A stretch of DNA of 64,000 nucleotides from Gnetum montanum. Taxonomy: Eukaryota; Streptophyta; Gnetopsida; Gnetales; Gnetaceae. This document shows, in pieces, positions 12,341-23,292 of this stretch. Every line of letters begins with the position of its first letter. Position 1 is the stretch's first letter. The notes under the pieces are model-generated. The model was not told where the DNA came from and ran no database searches. It saw nothing but the letters and a program-made list of their open reading frames with translations. Position numbers and translations under genes: made by a program. The stretch spans positions 235,616 through 299,615 of the forward strand of contig MNCI01016028.1 in NCBI GenBank assembly GCA_015680685.1, in the 5' to 3' direction.

Positions 12341-12779
12341 TGTTTAATAATTTGATGAATGTATCTTGACTTATATCAACCACTCTAAGAATATTCTCAT
12401 AGATTTCTTAGCTACCTTTGCACTTTTATCTAATTCTATCTTTTATAGAAATCATCATTTCCATATCAAGCATGATGTACATTTACACTTATTGATGGTT
12501 CATGTATCACTCATATCAATTTAGAAGAAGATTAACAATATAAAGATATTATATAATATCTTCAAATAAGAAAGGCTCCTAAGAATATTTCCTCATCCTA
12601 AAAGGAAGCTCTTCATTAGTGTTTTAAATAGTTTTGTATCATGAACCTGAGTATTCTATGTTGTATCTCATCCTTAGATGTTCTCCTGTGTTGCCTAAGA
12701 TGAACTAAGGCTCAAATGGTTCTAGAATAGCTACATTTAAGAATGTGTAATGGACACCTAGGCTTGCATTCTCTCATTG

Positions 12780-13760
12780 CTTATATTTTCTCTTTATGAT
12801 ATTGATGGTCCACCATGTCAAGAGATGCATACATGAATGTTAAAATGTTCAATACCTACTAGTACATTATGCCTTTAATCTATGTTCCATCACAAGGACT
12901 TCGAACTTCAAAGATTATTTGGCTTTTCTAGAAATGAGGGCTAGATCTTATAGGTTCTATTGATCCTTCATCATCTACAAGTCACTAATTCATCTTAATA
13001 GCTACCAAGTACTTTACAAAATGGGTTAAAGCTATCCCTTTGTAGTCAACTACATTCAAATAAATTAGTCATTTTCTCTTAGATAACATCATCACTAGGT
13101 TTGGTATTCCCCTCCAAATTGTCATTATTAATAGACCTTAGTTCAAAAGTAACAAGGTTACCAAGTTTTGTACTTAATATCAAATTACTCAATCATTTTT
13201 ATTACTCTATTATAAGTTTACTAATAAATCCCTTATTCATCTACTTAAGATCATGATTCAAATGTTCCAAAGAAATTTTTGCACTTAATTATCTCATGCT
13301 CTTTTAATGTACTACACCATCATTTGTAATGCCACTCATCACACATATTTCTTATCAACCTATGGATCTACAAATATGTTGTCGGTTGAATTGGGTGTAT
13401 CCTTCCTTTTGGTTGCCTTGAATTACTAGATATTAGACAAAGATAATGACAAGATGTATTACATCAAGCTATATACTCTTGAAAACAATCACAAAAAATG
13501 ACCATCAACATCCAAAATCATCAAGAAGCTATGAAGCATCAACATGATAAACATGTTTGCCTCTAAGATATTAAAGAGGGTTATTTCATCCTTTGCCAAT
13601 TTCCAAATGCTAAGACTCCAAAGATCTTCCCCAATTGGTAAGGTTCTTTCATTGTCATGAAGAGCCTTGGGAATAGAGCATATTTTCAAGCTGATTCTAA
13701 TTCAAGTCAGTATCTACACACCATCAACCAAGCATACCTTAATAAATACTATATCTAATA
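12780..13760 (+). pseudogene. Tat-type integrase remnant
   Basis: The core appears near 12,960-13,120 (DYFTKWVEAIPL-like residues across a frameshift, then a HxITRFGIPxQIV block close to 13,090). The C-terminal domain near 13,610-13,700 keeps a PNW-GxFxVxKxLGxxAY pattern comparable to LPNWEGPFVVRKAFSGGAL. The region from about 12.34 to 12.78 kb, where the zinc-binding part should be, was not resolved. This copy is non-functional. Confidence 0.7.
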
Positions 13761-16300
13761 ATTAAAAAAAACCTTTTCATGCTTCCTCTTATTTTGTTTT
13801 ATGATTTTTTTCTTCATAAGTTCCCTGTCCTTCCTCTTCATCTCTTCTTATCTCTCTTATTCTTAGTTCTAATATTTTTCTTCTATATTCTCATTGCATA
13901 AATTCATCTATCCTTTTCTATTTTTTACATATTTTGTTCTCCTTATACTTCATATGCAACACATCATGGTAAGGATTTTTATAGGCAATTTCCCTTATTA
14001 AAAGAGTTATGAGATTTCCTTAGTTATATTTCATGTGAGGATGTGTTGAGTCTTATTGGGACAAGAAGGAAATTATTAAGTTTATCGATTTATTAAAAAA
14101 TCAGCATCATTAGAGTATGGGATTTGGCTATGTCCTACTTTTATAACATAGCATCAAATTAAGGTGTATCGACAATATCCCTTATTGCTTTTTCTACTTT
14201 AATTGATTTCTTGGTGTTAAAAAATTATTTTCCATCTCTCCTTGCTTACTTTTTTCATTTCTCCTCTAACTCCCTTCCTATGTATTCCCTTTCTTCTTAT
14301 CACTTCCACAACATCAGTGAAGATTGAGTGAATCTACTCTAGTTTGATAAGGATGTGTTGAGAGCTTGTGTGGACAAAGTGAGGACTTCATTAATGGCAT
14401 CCATTCAAGCACCATGTATATAGGACTTGGTCATGCCTCGCTTTTCCAACATAGCATCATCTTCATGACTAGTGTAAAGATGATGCTCTAACTTTTCTCC
14501 CTATATTTTTCTTCTTTTGTCCTCCTTTGTAGGTATATAATCATTATATCAACTCATCATCATTATTTTTCTTGATGGATCCTTCTTCAGCATATTACCA
14601 ACATCAATCAAGAGGAAATAATGTTGTATCTACTTTCTTTGCTCTCCACTAGTAGTCATAATTTTGGATTTGTCATTATCTCAACTCCATCAAGTCTAGT
14701 CTTTGCTTTCCACAAAGGTCTAGACTTTTGTTCCTCCTTCCCCAAGGCCTCCTACATCACCTTTAACTAAGGAGACTTTAATCTAGTGTAAGTGCATTAC
14801 AATCACTCATCAAATTCATTAGATTCTATCTAACTTCTCATTGACGATAGTTTAGTTAATGGTTAGTGTTACCATCACCATTAAATAATAATGCTTGAAC
14901 TTTTAAAAAAAGTAATTGGGATTTGAGGTATCAACATAAAGCTATAGTGAAATACCAATATTTTTAGAAAATTTAAATCCATAAAAATATTGGTGCATCA
15001 TTATTAATTTATTACTAAACTTTACATTAAGAATGTTTACCATCATCTATAGCTTACTTGTCAACATTAGTTTTAATCTTTTCATTAATATTATTCTTGT
15101 TAGATAAGGATAAATTTTCTTTATAAGCTATCTATATGAATTGATTAATACTTCATGTAATACTAGTAAAAGTATTCATAAAATCTGGCATTCTCTAGTT
15201 TCTTTATTAAAATTTAATCATTACTATCATTAATATTAACTTCATTTTATATCTTTAGTTTCAAAGCATTGTTTTTCTATTCTTAACTTTAAGATGTTTA
15301 ATTTCTTTTCTCAATATCTTTTTTCTTGAGTAGAAAATGATAAGCATTAAACAAATATCTTTTACAATGACAAGATTTATAGGAAATACAAAGATTATAA
15401 TATGTAATTTTTTGAATATAATTTTATTTATTTTCTTGCAATTCCATTTCTTTTTACTATTAGTAAGACTAATTTCTAGAAATTAATAGTATCTGCATAT
15501 CATTTTCTATAGTTTTTCATTAAAGGAATGAAATCAAACTATAGGAAATGCTAGAACATAAGAAGACATATTACAAATCCAAAATATTTTTAGTAAGAGG
15601 TATAAACTAGTTTTGAGGTATAAAGAAATGCTTTGATGAAGAATATCTACAAATAAGCCCAGCTATCAAAAATTCTTAAAATAAAAATCCTTGAATAAAG
15701 ACTAGATAAAATTTCTTTGAGAGAAAAAACATAATAATTTTTTAAAGAGCACCAAAATAATATAATGCAAATGATAAAGTAAGATCTAGGAAATTTTTGG
15801 AAACTTTTTGAAAAATAAAGTTTCTCAAAGTAATGATATTTTTTTTACATAGATAAAAGAATTATCCAAAAAACATTTCATCATGAGACAAATATCATAG
15901 GTAGTTTTATGCTGATAAATATTATATAGTTTACATATAATGAAGTAGAAGAGGCAATTGAGAAATTAGCTTCTCAAAAAGCTACAAAGGTGGAAAGCTT
16001 AATGACACAAAATATCTATATGCAACAATTTCAATCTCCAAGAGAGGACTAATTAGTATAGTAAGATTTAGATCATACTATCTTTAAGTTGAAACTTGAA
16101 AGATAGAATATATCAACATTATTTACTACAAGTGGTAGATGATGAGTAACATATATTATTAAAATATTCTAAAATAGATGTCTTCAAAAGAAAATGACAA
16201 ATCTTTAGTAAGTCTTTGTAGGAGCTAGAAATTATATGAAAGACATGTTTAAGTTACATGAATATTAGACACATTTTTTGTACTTAGGATTTAGTGTTAT
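13760..16300. other. AT-rich relic sequence, no recognised gene
   Basis: No domain could be identified on either strand. Two diverged copies of a roughly 110-bp segment lie at 14,039-14,160 and 14,349-14,452 (sharing ggatgtgttgag at the start and aacatagcatca at the end), suggesting an old tandem duplication of about 310-bp period. The rest is low-complexity A/T-rich sequence that probably derives from retroelement 3' ends. Confidence 0.4.
14039..14452 (+). repeat. Diverged tandem duplication (period about 310 bp)
   Basis: Both copies begin with ggatgtgttgag. They share ttgg-cat-cct-ctttt blocks in the middle and end in aacatagcatca. Divergence is high, with insertions between the matching blocks. 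The pair lies about 300 bp beyond the Tat integrase end, where an element 3' untranslated region or LTR would be, but no function can be assigned. Confidence 0.5.
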
Positions 16301-16319
16301 TGATGTATTTTGCACAAGT

Positions 16320-16690
16320 TCATTTATTAGTGATGGTAAGGTGTTTGTTTCTTAAGTCATAAGACTTGGGTTCAAAAGTGGGTGGAGCCACTCAAAAGAG
16401 GTTAGAATTTTGCTCATCCATCACCTTTCTAGGATAGTGTCTTAGTAGGATGAGAATTGAGCCTTTTGGAAGTCTAGGCATATAGAATACTAACATGTAG
16501 TTCCAATATCAAGTGAGAAGTTCAAGATTCTAGTCTTTTAGGAATCATCATTTGAAGTGACGATAAGGTACTAGTTTCTCAAGTCAAAGACTTAGGTTTA
16601 AACCTAGGTGCATGCACTCGAAAGAGGAGGTTAGGCTTCTACTTATCTACCAACCCTTCTCAAATCCCCCCACCCCCCTTATTGAGATGA
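16320..16690 (+). repeat. Two SINE-like (tRNA-derived) units in tandem
   Basis: Unit 1 starts gatggtaaggtgtttgtttc and soon has gacttgggttcaaaa. Unit 2, about 230 bp later, starts gacgataaggtactagtttc and has gacttaggtttaaacctagg. The first part resembles an RNA polymerase III A box region and the second a B box (GGTTCRANNCC type), with the spacing found in plant tRNA-derived SINEs. Both continue into a similar tRNA-unrelated body (cactcgaaagagg-ttag in unit 2, cactcaaaagaggttag in unit 1). Poly(A) tails and target duplications are not clear. Confidence 0.6.
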
Positions 16691-17159
16691 GCATTGTGGC
16701 TTCGAGTGATGATCCTTTTTCATTTGCCTCTACAGGCAAAATAAAATATTAGTATCAAAAATTAGTAGAAGTGAGAATACATAGAGTGTAATTTCAATAA
16801 AAGCATACATAGTAGTGAAATAGAAGTAATATTTCAATGCCAAAAAGTTTTTCATCACAAAAAGTGTTTCAATCATATGGTAAAATTAATAAAAATATAA
16901 GAATAGGATTGAGGCAAGATAGTTTAACTAGAGATAAGATAGTGGTATTTTATGTAATAAAAGAATCGTAATAAAACTAAATAAAAAATTTTACAAGACA
17001 ATAATAATTTATGCTATTTTATTTAGTGCGAAACTTTTTATAAAAAAAAGGCATGAAAAATAAATCATTGCCATAGAAATGAAAATGCTTGGATATATGT
17101 TAAATGTTTTAAAAAACCACATATTGTGGATATTAATTGAAGGGTTGAAGTGATTTTTA

Positions 17160-17440
17160 TTTCAAATAACCTATAGAAACAATATCTTAAATGGTTTGGT
17201 AATATGTGCAAAGAAGATCATATAATGAACCTATCAAAAGAGGTTGTTGCATCACTTTTCAAGGAAAGCCTTCAAAAGGAAGGAAAAAAAAAAGACATGA
17301 AAAAACTATTTGAAAGTGATGAAAGAAACTACAAATAGATAAGGATCTAGTTCTTTGGACGAGAATGGCTAATAAGAACTTATGTAGGTGACCTAATTTT
17401 GTTGGGACAAGGCTATGATAATTAGGATGATATCAAAATT
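17160..17440 (+). pseudogene. LINE ORF2 C-terminal remnant
   Basis: Plus-strand translation gives YLKWFGNMCKED, then a basic spacer, then (one frame over) KDLVLWTRMANKNLCR and PNFVGTRL before a stop. This matches the C-terminus of many plant non-LTR retrotransposon ORF2 proteins: LRWFGHVxR, a lysine-rich linker, LDRxxWRxxIxVADPxxxGTRL. No RT core was recognised upstream, so only a 5'-truncated 3' end is called, as is usual for LINEs. I first considered a copia RT (a YVGDLIL string) but the combined pattern fits a LINE better. Confidence 0.5.
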
Positions 17441-18240
17441 AAATTATAAGATAGGAACAAAATTAAGGATATTTTATTATCTTGGAATATTATTTATAAA
17501 AATCATAGGCATAGTTGCCAACTACTCTAGCGGAAGGTTTTAACATAGTTATAATTTAAAGTAGAAGGCAATAAATGGTTTTTATTTGCATCATATTAGA
17601 TCTAAAATATCTTAGCTAGTATTCCAATCAAGTATTAAAGTGCTATCAACAATCTTTGCTTAAATCTACATTATTTTAGAATTGAAAGTGGAAGATGGAT
17701 TCAAGTTCTCAAGAAGAGCATACATGTAGGTTGTGACAAGAGCCCTTCTTTCTTTTTTGTATTTTGACTACCTATTTGAGATAGAATTATGATGTTACTC
17801 TAAAAAAAATTATGTGATTTATATTTGTAATCCCTTGTAAATCTATCTTTTCATGAAAATATAATATATGTCCAATAAACCCTTTAGATTTTAGGACTAA
17901 ATAAAACTTCAGATTTATGAAAATCTCTTTGATGTCATGTGAACATAGGTTTTTCAAGTGTACATAAATGGAATACATTTTTTGTGCTCTTTTTTGACAT
18001 TAGATAACTACATTATAGCTACATGCTGGAGGGTGGAGAAATTTTGACTAACTGTTGGCATTGGCATTGGATTCAGGAGGGCATACATAAGCACATTATA
18101 TCCCAATAAAATTTTGTATAGATCTGTATAGAAATGGTCTCCTTGCCTTGCCTAGTATTTTTCTTGCCTTGTTCTCGATATTTGTGCATTAAAATTTTGC
18201 CTATCTTCTCCTCTTACGAGTAACTTCGTTCCATGGTTAA
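17440..18240. other. Unassigned sequence between LINE relic and genic island
   Basis: AT-rich with no recognised coding region; the longest open frame (63 codons, minus, 17,787-17,978) has no motif. Base composition shifts near 18.2 kb toward higher GC with CpG dinucleotides, marking the start of the less repetitive island that contains the MCU-like gene. Confidence 0.4.
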
Positions 18241-18248
18241 GTGGCAGG

Positions 18249-18332
18249 CAAGCAATCAAGATTCATGGCATCGGCATGACACATAGACCACAAGCAATCA
18301 AGATTCATGGCATCGGCATGGCACAGACCACA
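18249..18332 (+). repeat. Two-copy 42-bp tandem repeat
   Basis: The unit begins caagcaatcaagattcatgg and includes catcggcatg. The second copy starts at 18,291, exactly 42 bp after the first, and differs by very few bases plus a two-base indel near its end. High similarity suggests a recent duplication. It lies at the left edge of the genic island; no coding role is apparent. Confidence 0.85.
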
Positions 18333-18680
18333 GAAAACAAGAAGGGAGTACGAATGAATAAACAAACACAAGGGCTACTCCGGTAACCGAAGGCTGAAGG
18401 GCCAAGTTTGGGTCATACCGAGAGGGGACGGGGCGTGCGCAGAAAACAATGCATTTGCATGAATTCGCCAGCCTTTGGCAGCGTCAAAGGTTCCGCCATG
18501 ACTCACACATCCACGCGTTTTGTTTATTGTTCATTGCTGGTTTTTTCTCTTGTTATCATCTCTCTCTGCGGAAGGGTCACCGTCATGGGTCATCATTCAT
18601 TAACGTGATGACGGATGGATGCTTGTTCAACTTTGTTCTTTTAATGTTTTTGCCTACGATAGCCAATGGCCATATGCATG

Positions 18681-19000
18681 CTCATGACGCTCATCATCAC
18701 CATCGCCGATTCTCCGCGTCCCAAAGATTTTCGATCATGGTTGGTGTTTGATCATGGTTGGTGTTTGCCTAGGAGGCAACGAAGCTTACCAGCATATGTC
18801 CAATGGCCATACATGCTCATGACACTCTTCATTACCAGTGCTGATTCTCCGCATCCTAAAGGTTTTCGATCATTAGCTCATGACACTCTTCATTACCAGT
18901 GCTGATTCTCCGCATCCTAAAGGTTTTCGATCTTCATTAGCTCATGACACTCTTCATTACCAGTGCTGATTCTCCGCATCCTAAAGGTTTTCGATCAGGG
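18681..19000 (+). repeat. Four-copy minisatellite (about 61-66 bp) with a 17-bp tandem duplication
   Basis: Copies start with ctcatgac(a/g)ctc at 18,681, 18,816, 18,877 and 18,941 and end in ttttcgatca. Copies 2, 3 and 4 are nearly identical; copy 1 is more diverged and separated by extra sequence. That spacer contains gatcatggttggtgttt twice head to tail at 18,733-18,766. Steps of 61 and 64 bp are not multiples of three, so the array shifts frame at each copy and is unlikely to be translated as a repeat protein. Confidence 0.9.
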
Positions 19001-21930
19001 TTCATGAGGTGAGTTACTGGGCTGTGCATAGTTAGTTAAGTTGTGTCTTTTCTAATGTCCTGATCTTCAACATGACCCTACGGCACTACTCATTACTCAC
19101 AGGTCGTCCCTAAACAAAAGTATTAGCAAACTTGATTTGTTATAAATTTAGTTGAGGCTTGAGGCTTAATTTCATTTCTGGAGAAATTGGATTGAGTAAT
19201 AAAAGGGTTTTATTTTATTGCTGCAATTTTGGTTGATGCAGAAATTATATGTTTAGCTGGATTATGGCTCTTGAGTAAGGAAATGGATTCCATGCCCTTC
19301 CTACCTTTGCAAATTTTCTTATTTCAATTTTTAAGCATTAACAATATTTTGAATTCACATTGTACTTGTTCTATATTCTACAATGTTTTTTATGATATAT
19401 ATTTTTTATAATATACATTGTACTTGAATTCTACAATGTTTTTTATGGAATTTATTTTTTAAAAAGAACTATAATATTTAAATTTTCTCTATCACATCTT
19501 TGGCTACAAATCTGTCCCCGCAGCACATATACCCAAACACCCAAACACATCCAGATTCTTTTCATGCATAGCATTATAGAAAGTTTCACATTAATTGGAT
19601 AGCATGGATTCCTGTAACAAAGACGTTTGGCGTCTCACCCAAGCTACCAAGAAATTTCAGTTTAAATTTCAAACTTACTGAATAGAAGCCATCCTTTTGC
19701 AGTTTGAACTCGCGGGTTAGTTTCTAATTTCAGTTTCACTTAGTGGTGGGTCAGGGTACTTGGAATACCTCAAATTATGTCGCATAGATCATCATTAAAG
19801 GGGATTCACAAAATCCCTGCTCATTTTTGTTTAATATGCTACAAGTTGACTTTGGTATGTTACTTCAAAATTTCCCTGATTCCGTCTTGCGGTTTACGGC
19901 TTCTTGTCGTCTAATATCTGACAAGATAGGAAATAAAAAAAAGTTGAAACACCGATTGAGACGAAGGAAGGTTAGAAGAAGCTACAAACATGTATTTTAT
20001 AAAATTTACAAAATGCATTTGTGAGGCCAAAAAACCAAGAAGTCAACAAAGCCACCTGCGAATCAATCCAATTGTATTCTATGTTTCGACAACTATCCAC
20101 AAGTCACGTCAGTAAGTCAAAAAGTTGATAGTACTAAATAAAAAATATATACTTTAGTCAGCTATTAACTTTTATAAATTTAAAATATCATCACCATTAT
20201 CTCATGGTCCCTTTGTATCAACAAGATAGTGGCTTTTATCAGTTGACTTGTTAATTTTTTTTTCCTGCGCTTTTAATTTGTAGGTCGCATGTGTCTAGAA
20301 ACCGCCTTTAGAATCAAACTGGTCAGAACCATTGTTATCATTTTCTTAATTTTCCTAAACTGTGTTTTAACAAAATCATCTTTGAAAACAAAGAGAAAGA
20401 AAACGAGAACTGGTCCAATATCATTTCAGAAATAAAACTCACATTAATATTTCGACTTTGCGACTATCTTGAATTTTGGAGGCAAATTGAATTTTGCTGG
20501 CAATTTCCATCCCTTGAGGTTCTTCAAATTTTCTGCCCGGGGACGTGTCCGCGTTTAAGGCTTGCAATATGGTAGCATACTACTATATTTGAATGATTTT
20601 TACGCACATAAATAAATTTCCCTTCTTTCGACTTGAAAACGTTTCCCGTCTTTGAGATCATCCGGAGCCATAAAATCAAGCGATTTGTAAAAATAGTTCT
20701 TGTTCTGACTCTTTTGTTTTGGGGACCTGTTAGAATAACACTTAAGATAAATTAGATTCCTCAAAGAGCAAACTGTTAAGTATAATGATTGTTCATCTAT
20801 CATTCATTTATGATTTGCTGTCATCCGGTGTTGTGGAAACTGGACGACAGCTGCAATTGCAATAAGCAATTTGGCCCCTTGCTAAACGCATTTGGAATAT
20901 CTTAACAATGAATGTAAGAAACTCGTGGAGCAGTCTTAATCACGAATGACTTACGTACTAGTTGACAGATTTTTAATTATTAAAAGAGCGGTATCAAAAG
21001 ATTCGAAGTTTTTAAGGGAGCAATTTAGGGTATGATCCACGGATCTCCTTTAATTATGGATGTATCATCTAGAATCAAACAAAACCATACAATTTCACCA
21101 ATAATAGTACTAAACAATATTTCGTAAAGCATTCGTGTAAAGCATAACCACTTCTTTGGTTAAACCGAAGAGAACGGCATGTACAAATGCATCAGAATAT
21201 CCGATAATGTTCCTGTAAAAGAAGTTAAGTATTGCAAAATGTTACCTTACATGTAATGTCAGGGCAATTGTGTTACATAGTACAATGATTAAGGAAGGCC
21301 CAAATGCATCAAAATTGGTTAAATATAAATTTTATGGGTAAAAGCTAGGTTTGAGTTGAGTTTTATGAACGTTTAACTCGGCCTTCAGTTTGCTCGGTTA
21401 GTCATCATTTATGGAAGCAACATTGAGCTTTGAGCTCTTGGAAAAAGTTACAAGTAGGACTTGTTTGAACTGCTGCCCAGTAAAAACATGTGTGCGTCTT
21501 ACAACATGAAACTGTTCTGTATACCTGATTTACTAGAATAAGGAGGGTACTTCCACGGTTAAAGGCATATGGTATACTATAGATGATTGATTATAAGGCA
21601 GTTGCACAAGTGTAGGTCCCATGGTGGTAAAATGTAGATTACTCTAAGAATCTGAGTCAACTGGAGTGGACTGAGAGATATAGAGAGAGAGAGTAACGAG
21701 GGAATGAACCAATTTTCTCGGTAGCCATGACGTATCTTGTCTGCCATAATCCAAGACGTGCACAGATTTTAAAAACAATATTCCAGAAATCATACAATTG
21801 TGGTGGCAACGAAGGAAGTGGCCCCTCATTTTACGCTTTACAGTAAGTGGGTAATGGACTAATGGGTATTCAACGCTGATAAATGCGAGAGGACAGACAT
21901 GCGGCATCCGCGTCAGTAAGTTAATCTTCC
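19000..21930. other. Low-repeat genic flank, no gene identified
   Basis: This stretch has less retroelement character than its surroundings. It contains only short open frames, for example 19,827-20,024 (65 codons, basic C-terminus), 20,600-20,803 minus (67 codons) and 21,411-21,509 (32 codons); none shows a known motif. A 140-codon minus-strand frame (21,644-22,066) overlaps the start of the MCU-like gene and appears incidental. It may contain the promoter, 5' leader or a distant first exon of the MCU-like gene. Confidence 0.4.
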
Positions 21931-21938
21931 ATTCACCG

Positions 21939-21962
21939 ATGTCTGCTGCTGCTGCTGCAAAG
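21939..21962 (+). other. Candidate short first exon of the MCU-like gene
   Basis: ATG followed by TCT, four GCT codons, GCA and AAG runs straight into a consensus donor (AAG|GTATGC). The matching acceptor at 22,148-22,149 gives a 187-bp intron and joins in frame to the MCU-like exon. The product would be a roughly 159-residue protein with a short Ala-rich N-terminus. A second donor-like GTAAGT lies at 21,916-21,921. A distant upstream exon encoding the missing N-terminal domain is equally possible. Confidence 0.35.
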
Positions 21963-22092
21963 GTATGCTTGCTATGTTTCCAAACTTTCCTCAAGTGGTA
22001 TTCATATGTTGTCACAGTAATTTTTACAGAACTGAAGATGCAAACAAGACTTCCTAAAATACACATACCTATCTTGTGTCTGATATCACGTT

Positions 22093-22605
22093 GTGTTTGA
22101 TGATGATTCTGATGACTTCAGTTGTTGTTGTTGTTGGTGGCTCGTGCAGAATATTTCCATGGACAGTTCAACAGAATGTGTTGAGGATAATGAGGAGACG
22201 GGAGAATTGGAAGAGCTGGAACGGCAGCTGAGGCAAATAGAGAGGCAGGCTCATAAGCTTGCAAGGAGAGAGTTTTGGGTGGGATTTGGCGCCATGATTA
22301 TGGCGACGCTATGTCTGATTATCATGACAGGGCTGTTATCGTGGAACGTGATGGAGCCCATCTGCTATTTCCTGACGCTTTTGAACTATTTTGTGGGATT
22401 CGGCTTCTTCATGATAACCAGTAAGCAGCCGTCCTTCAATGCATTTTACACGGTAAGATTCAAAGCCAACTGTGATAGGCTCATCCGTTCTCGCGGCTTT
22501 GACGCCCTTAGACTGCAGCACCTTCGTGGAAATTTGCAGGAGGAGGAGGAGGAGGAGGAAAATCGCATCAACCGCACCACAAATTTGCCACTTAGCGATT
22601 GTTAA
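22093..22605 (+). CDS. MCU: Mitochondrial calcium uniporter (MCU) family protein, C-terminal pore domain
   Basis: MCU family proteins form the Ca2+-selective pore of the inner mitochondrial membrane (one plant relative acts in plastids). Numbered from Met at 22,159 (148 residues), residues 14-38 form an acidic/basic coiled-coil segment. Residues 41-60 are a first membrane helix, 62-67 are WNVMEP at the pore mouth, and 68-86 are a second helix. The SKQPSFNAFYTVRFKA and GFDALRLQHL parts follow, matching plant MCU C-termini. The family filter is WDxMEP, so the Asp is Asn here while the Glu is kept. The usual N-terminal targeting and matrix domain is missing. I see a 3' splice site at 22,149 (ctcgtgcag), so I take 22,150-22,605 as an exon; the open frame upstream to 22,093 is probably intron. 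The tail has eight Glu. Family identity is firm; gene model and activity are uncertain. Confidence 0.8.
   Translation: MFDDDSDDFSCCCCWWLVQNISMDSSTECVEDNEETGELEELERQLRQIERQAHKLARREFWVGFGAMIMATLCLIIMTGLLSWNVMEPICYFLTLLNYFVGFGFFMITSKQPSFNAFYTVRFKANCDRLIRSRGFDALRLQHLRGNLQEEEEEEENRINRTTNLPLSDC
22540..22560 (+). repeat. GAG trinucleotide microsatellite in coding sequence
   Basis: Seven GAG/GAA-type codons in a row give a poly-Glu run near the C-terminus of the MCU-like protein. Its length is likely to vary between alleles. Acidic tails occur in other members, so it need not disturb function. Confidence 0.85.
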
Positions 22606-23210
22606 CGGTCTATCTGGTTATATGTATATATTCTCTCCGCATGCATCTCCTTCTTGAAAGTAATTCTGCCGCTTTCGTACCAGAGGTAGACGTAAATATT
22701 ATTGTGCTATGTTTTGTAAGGATACTTCGTAAATGATGATGACGTAATTGTCCTAGCTACAGCCTCTATTGTACCATTTGCAGGGTGAGATTCTTGAGGC
22801 CTTTTTTATTGCCTGTCAAGATTAGATAGAACCCATTAAATTTTTAAGTTGCTTACCTCAGATCTTAAAAACAGAGAAACAAGTATCTTATCATTAATCT
22901 AAATAATTACATAATGGTTACTTTTATGATTTATTATTAAACTTATAAATTTTTTAATATCTGTTATTGTGTATTGTTAAAGATTATTTAGCATGGTTAC
23001 CGGGAGTGCGAACAAAATGTATCAAATTCTAGGTACGCACTTGTCATTCAAATTAAATTTAAAATAATATTTAATAAATTTTAAATTTTAAAGATATAAA
23101 TAAATGTATAATTTAAATAATTTAATTTACATCCTCACCTAGAGAGCGTGTTGAAACCCCAAATACTTAAAAGATAGGTATAGTCTAAGGTTTTATAGAA
23201 GTTTGTAACT
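22606..23210. other. 3' flank of the MCU-like gene
   Basis: No other coding region is seen. The first 250 bp could serve as 3' untranslated region (T-rich with attaaa at about 22,838), but no strong polyadenylation signal stands out. From about 22,880 the sequence becomes very AT-rich, marking the end of the genic island. Confidence 0.4.
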
Positions 23211-23211
23211 C

Positions 23212-23292
23212 AATGTTACCTACTAGTATGGAGCCTGGGACTTGGGCTTAGAAGGCCTATACCACTAAGCTAATAGCTCATTGTTATACACA
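23212..23292 (-). repeat. tRNA-derived SINE-like head
   Basis: The minus strand reads gagctattagcttagtggta and then ggccttctaagcccaagtcc. TTAGCTTAGTGGTA fits the polymerase III A box (TRGCNNAGYNGG). A B-box-like stretch follows at about the right distance but is less convincing. It is not a foldable complete tRNA (no clear acceptor stem), so I read it as a SINE or a tRNA-derived relic. Confidence 0.4.

Larger units (their letters stand above)
10500..13760 (+). mobile_element. Degenerate Tat-lineage gypsy pol
   Basis: Plus-strand translation gives RT, a first RNase H region, a second RNase H and integrase. The extra RNase H shortly before integrase is, as known for the family, a mark of the Tat lineage (Ogre, Retand and relatives). 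The frame is heavily broken by stops and shifts. The RT is clearly the same lineage as the one at 62.6-63.5 kb. No gag, protease or LTR pair could be assigned with confidence. Confidence 0.8.

Noticed and set aside
17370-17480. Copia RT YVDD-like string (YVGDLIL)
   Set aside because: The surrounding sequence (LKWFGN upstream, PNFVGTRL downstream) fits the C-terminus of a LINE ORF2 better than a copia RT.
18408-18905. Small secreted-protein genes (overlapping frames of 66, 100 and 79 codons)
   Set aside because: The frames overlap each other and run into a minisatellite whose unit length is not a multiple of three. No conserved peptide motif was recognised.
21644-22066. 140-codon minus-strand open frame beside the MCU-like gene
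   Set aside because: No known motif. It overlaps the candidate first exon and intron of the plus-strand gene, and its AAAAA stretch comes from reading the GCT repeat on the other strand.
23212-23292. Functional tRNA gene on the minus strand
   Set aside because: An A box is visible but no complete cloverleaf or proper acceptor stem can be drawn, so it is listed only as a tRNA-derived repeat.
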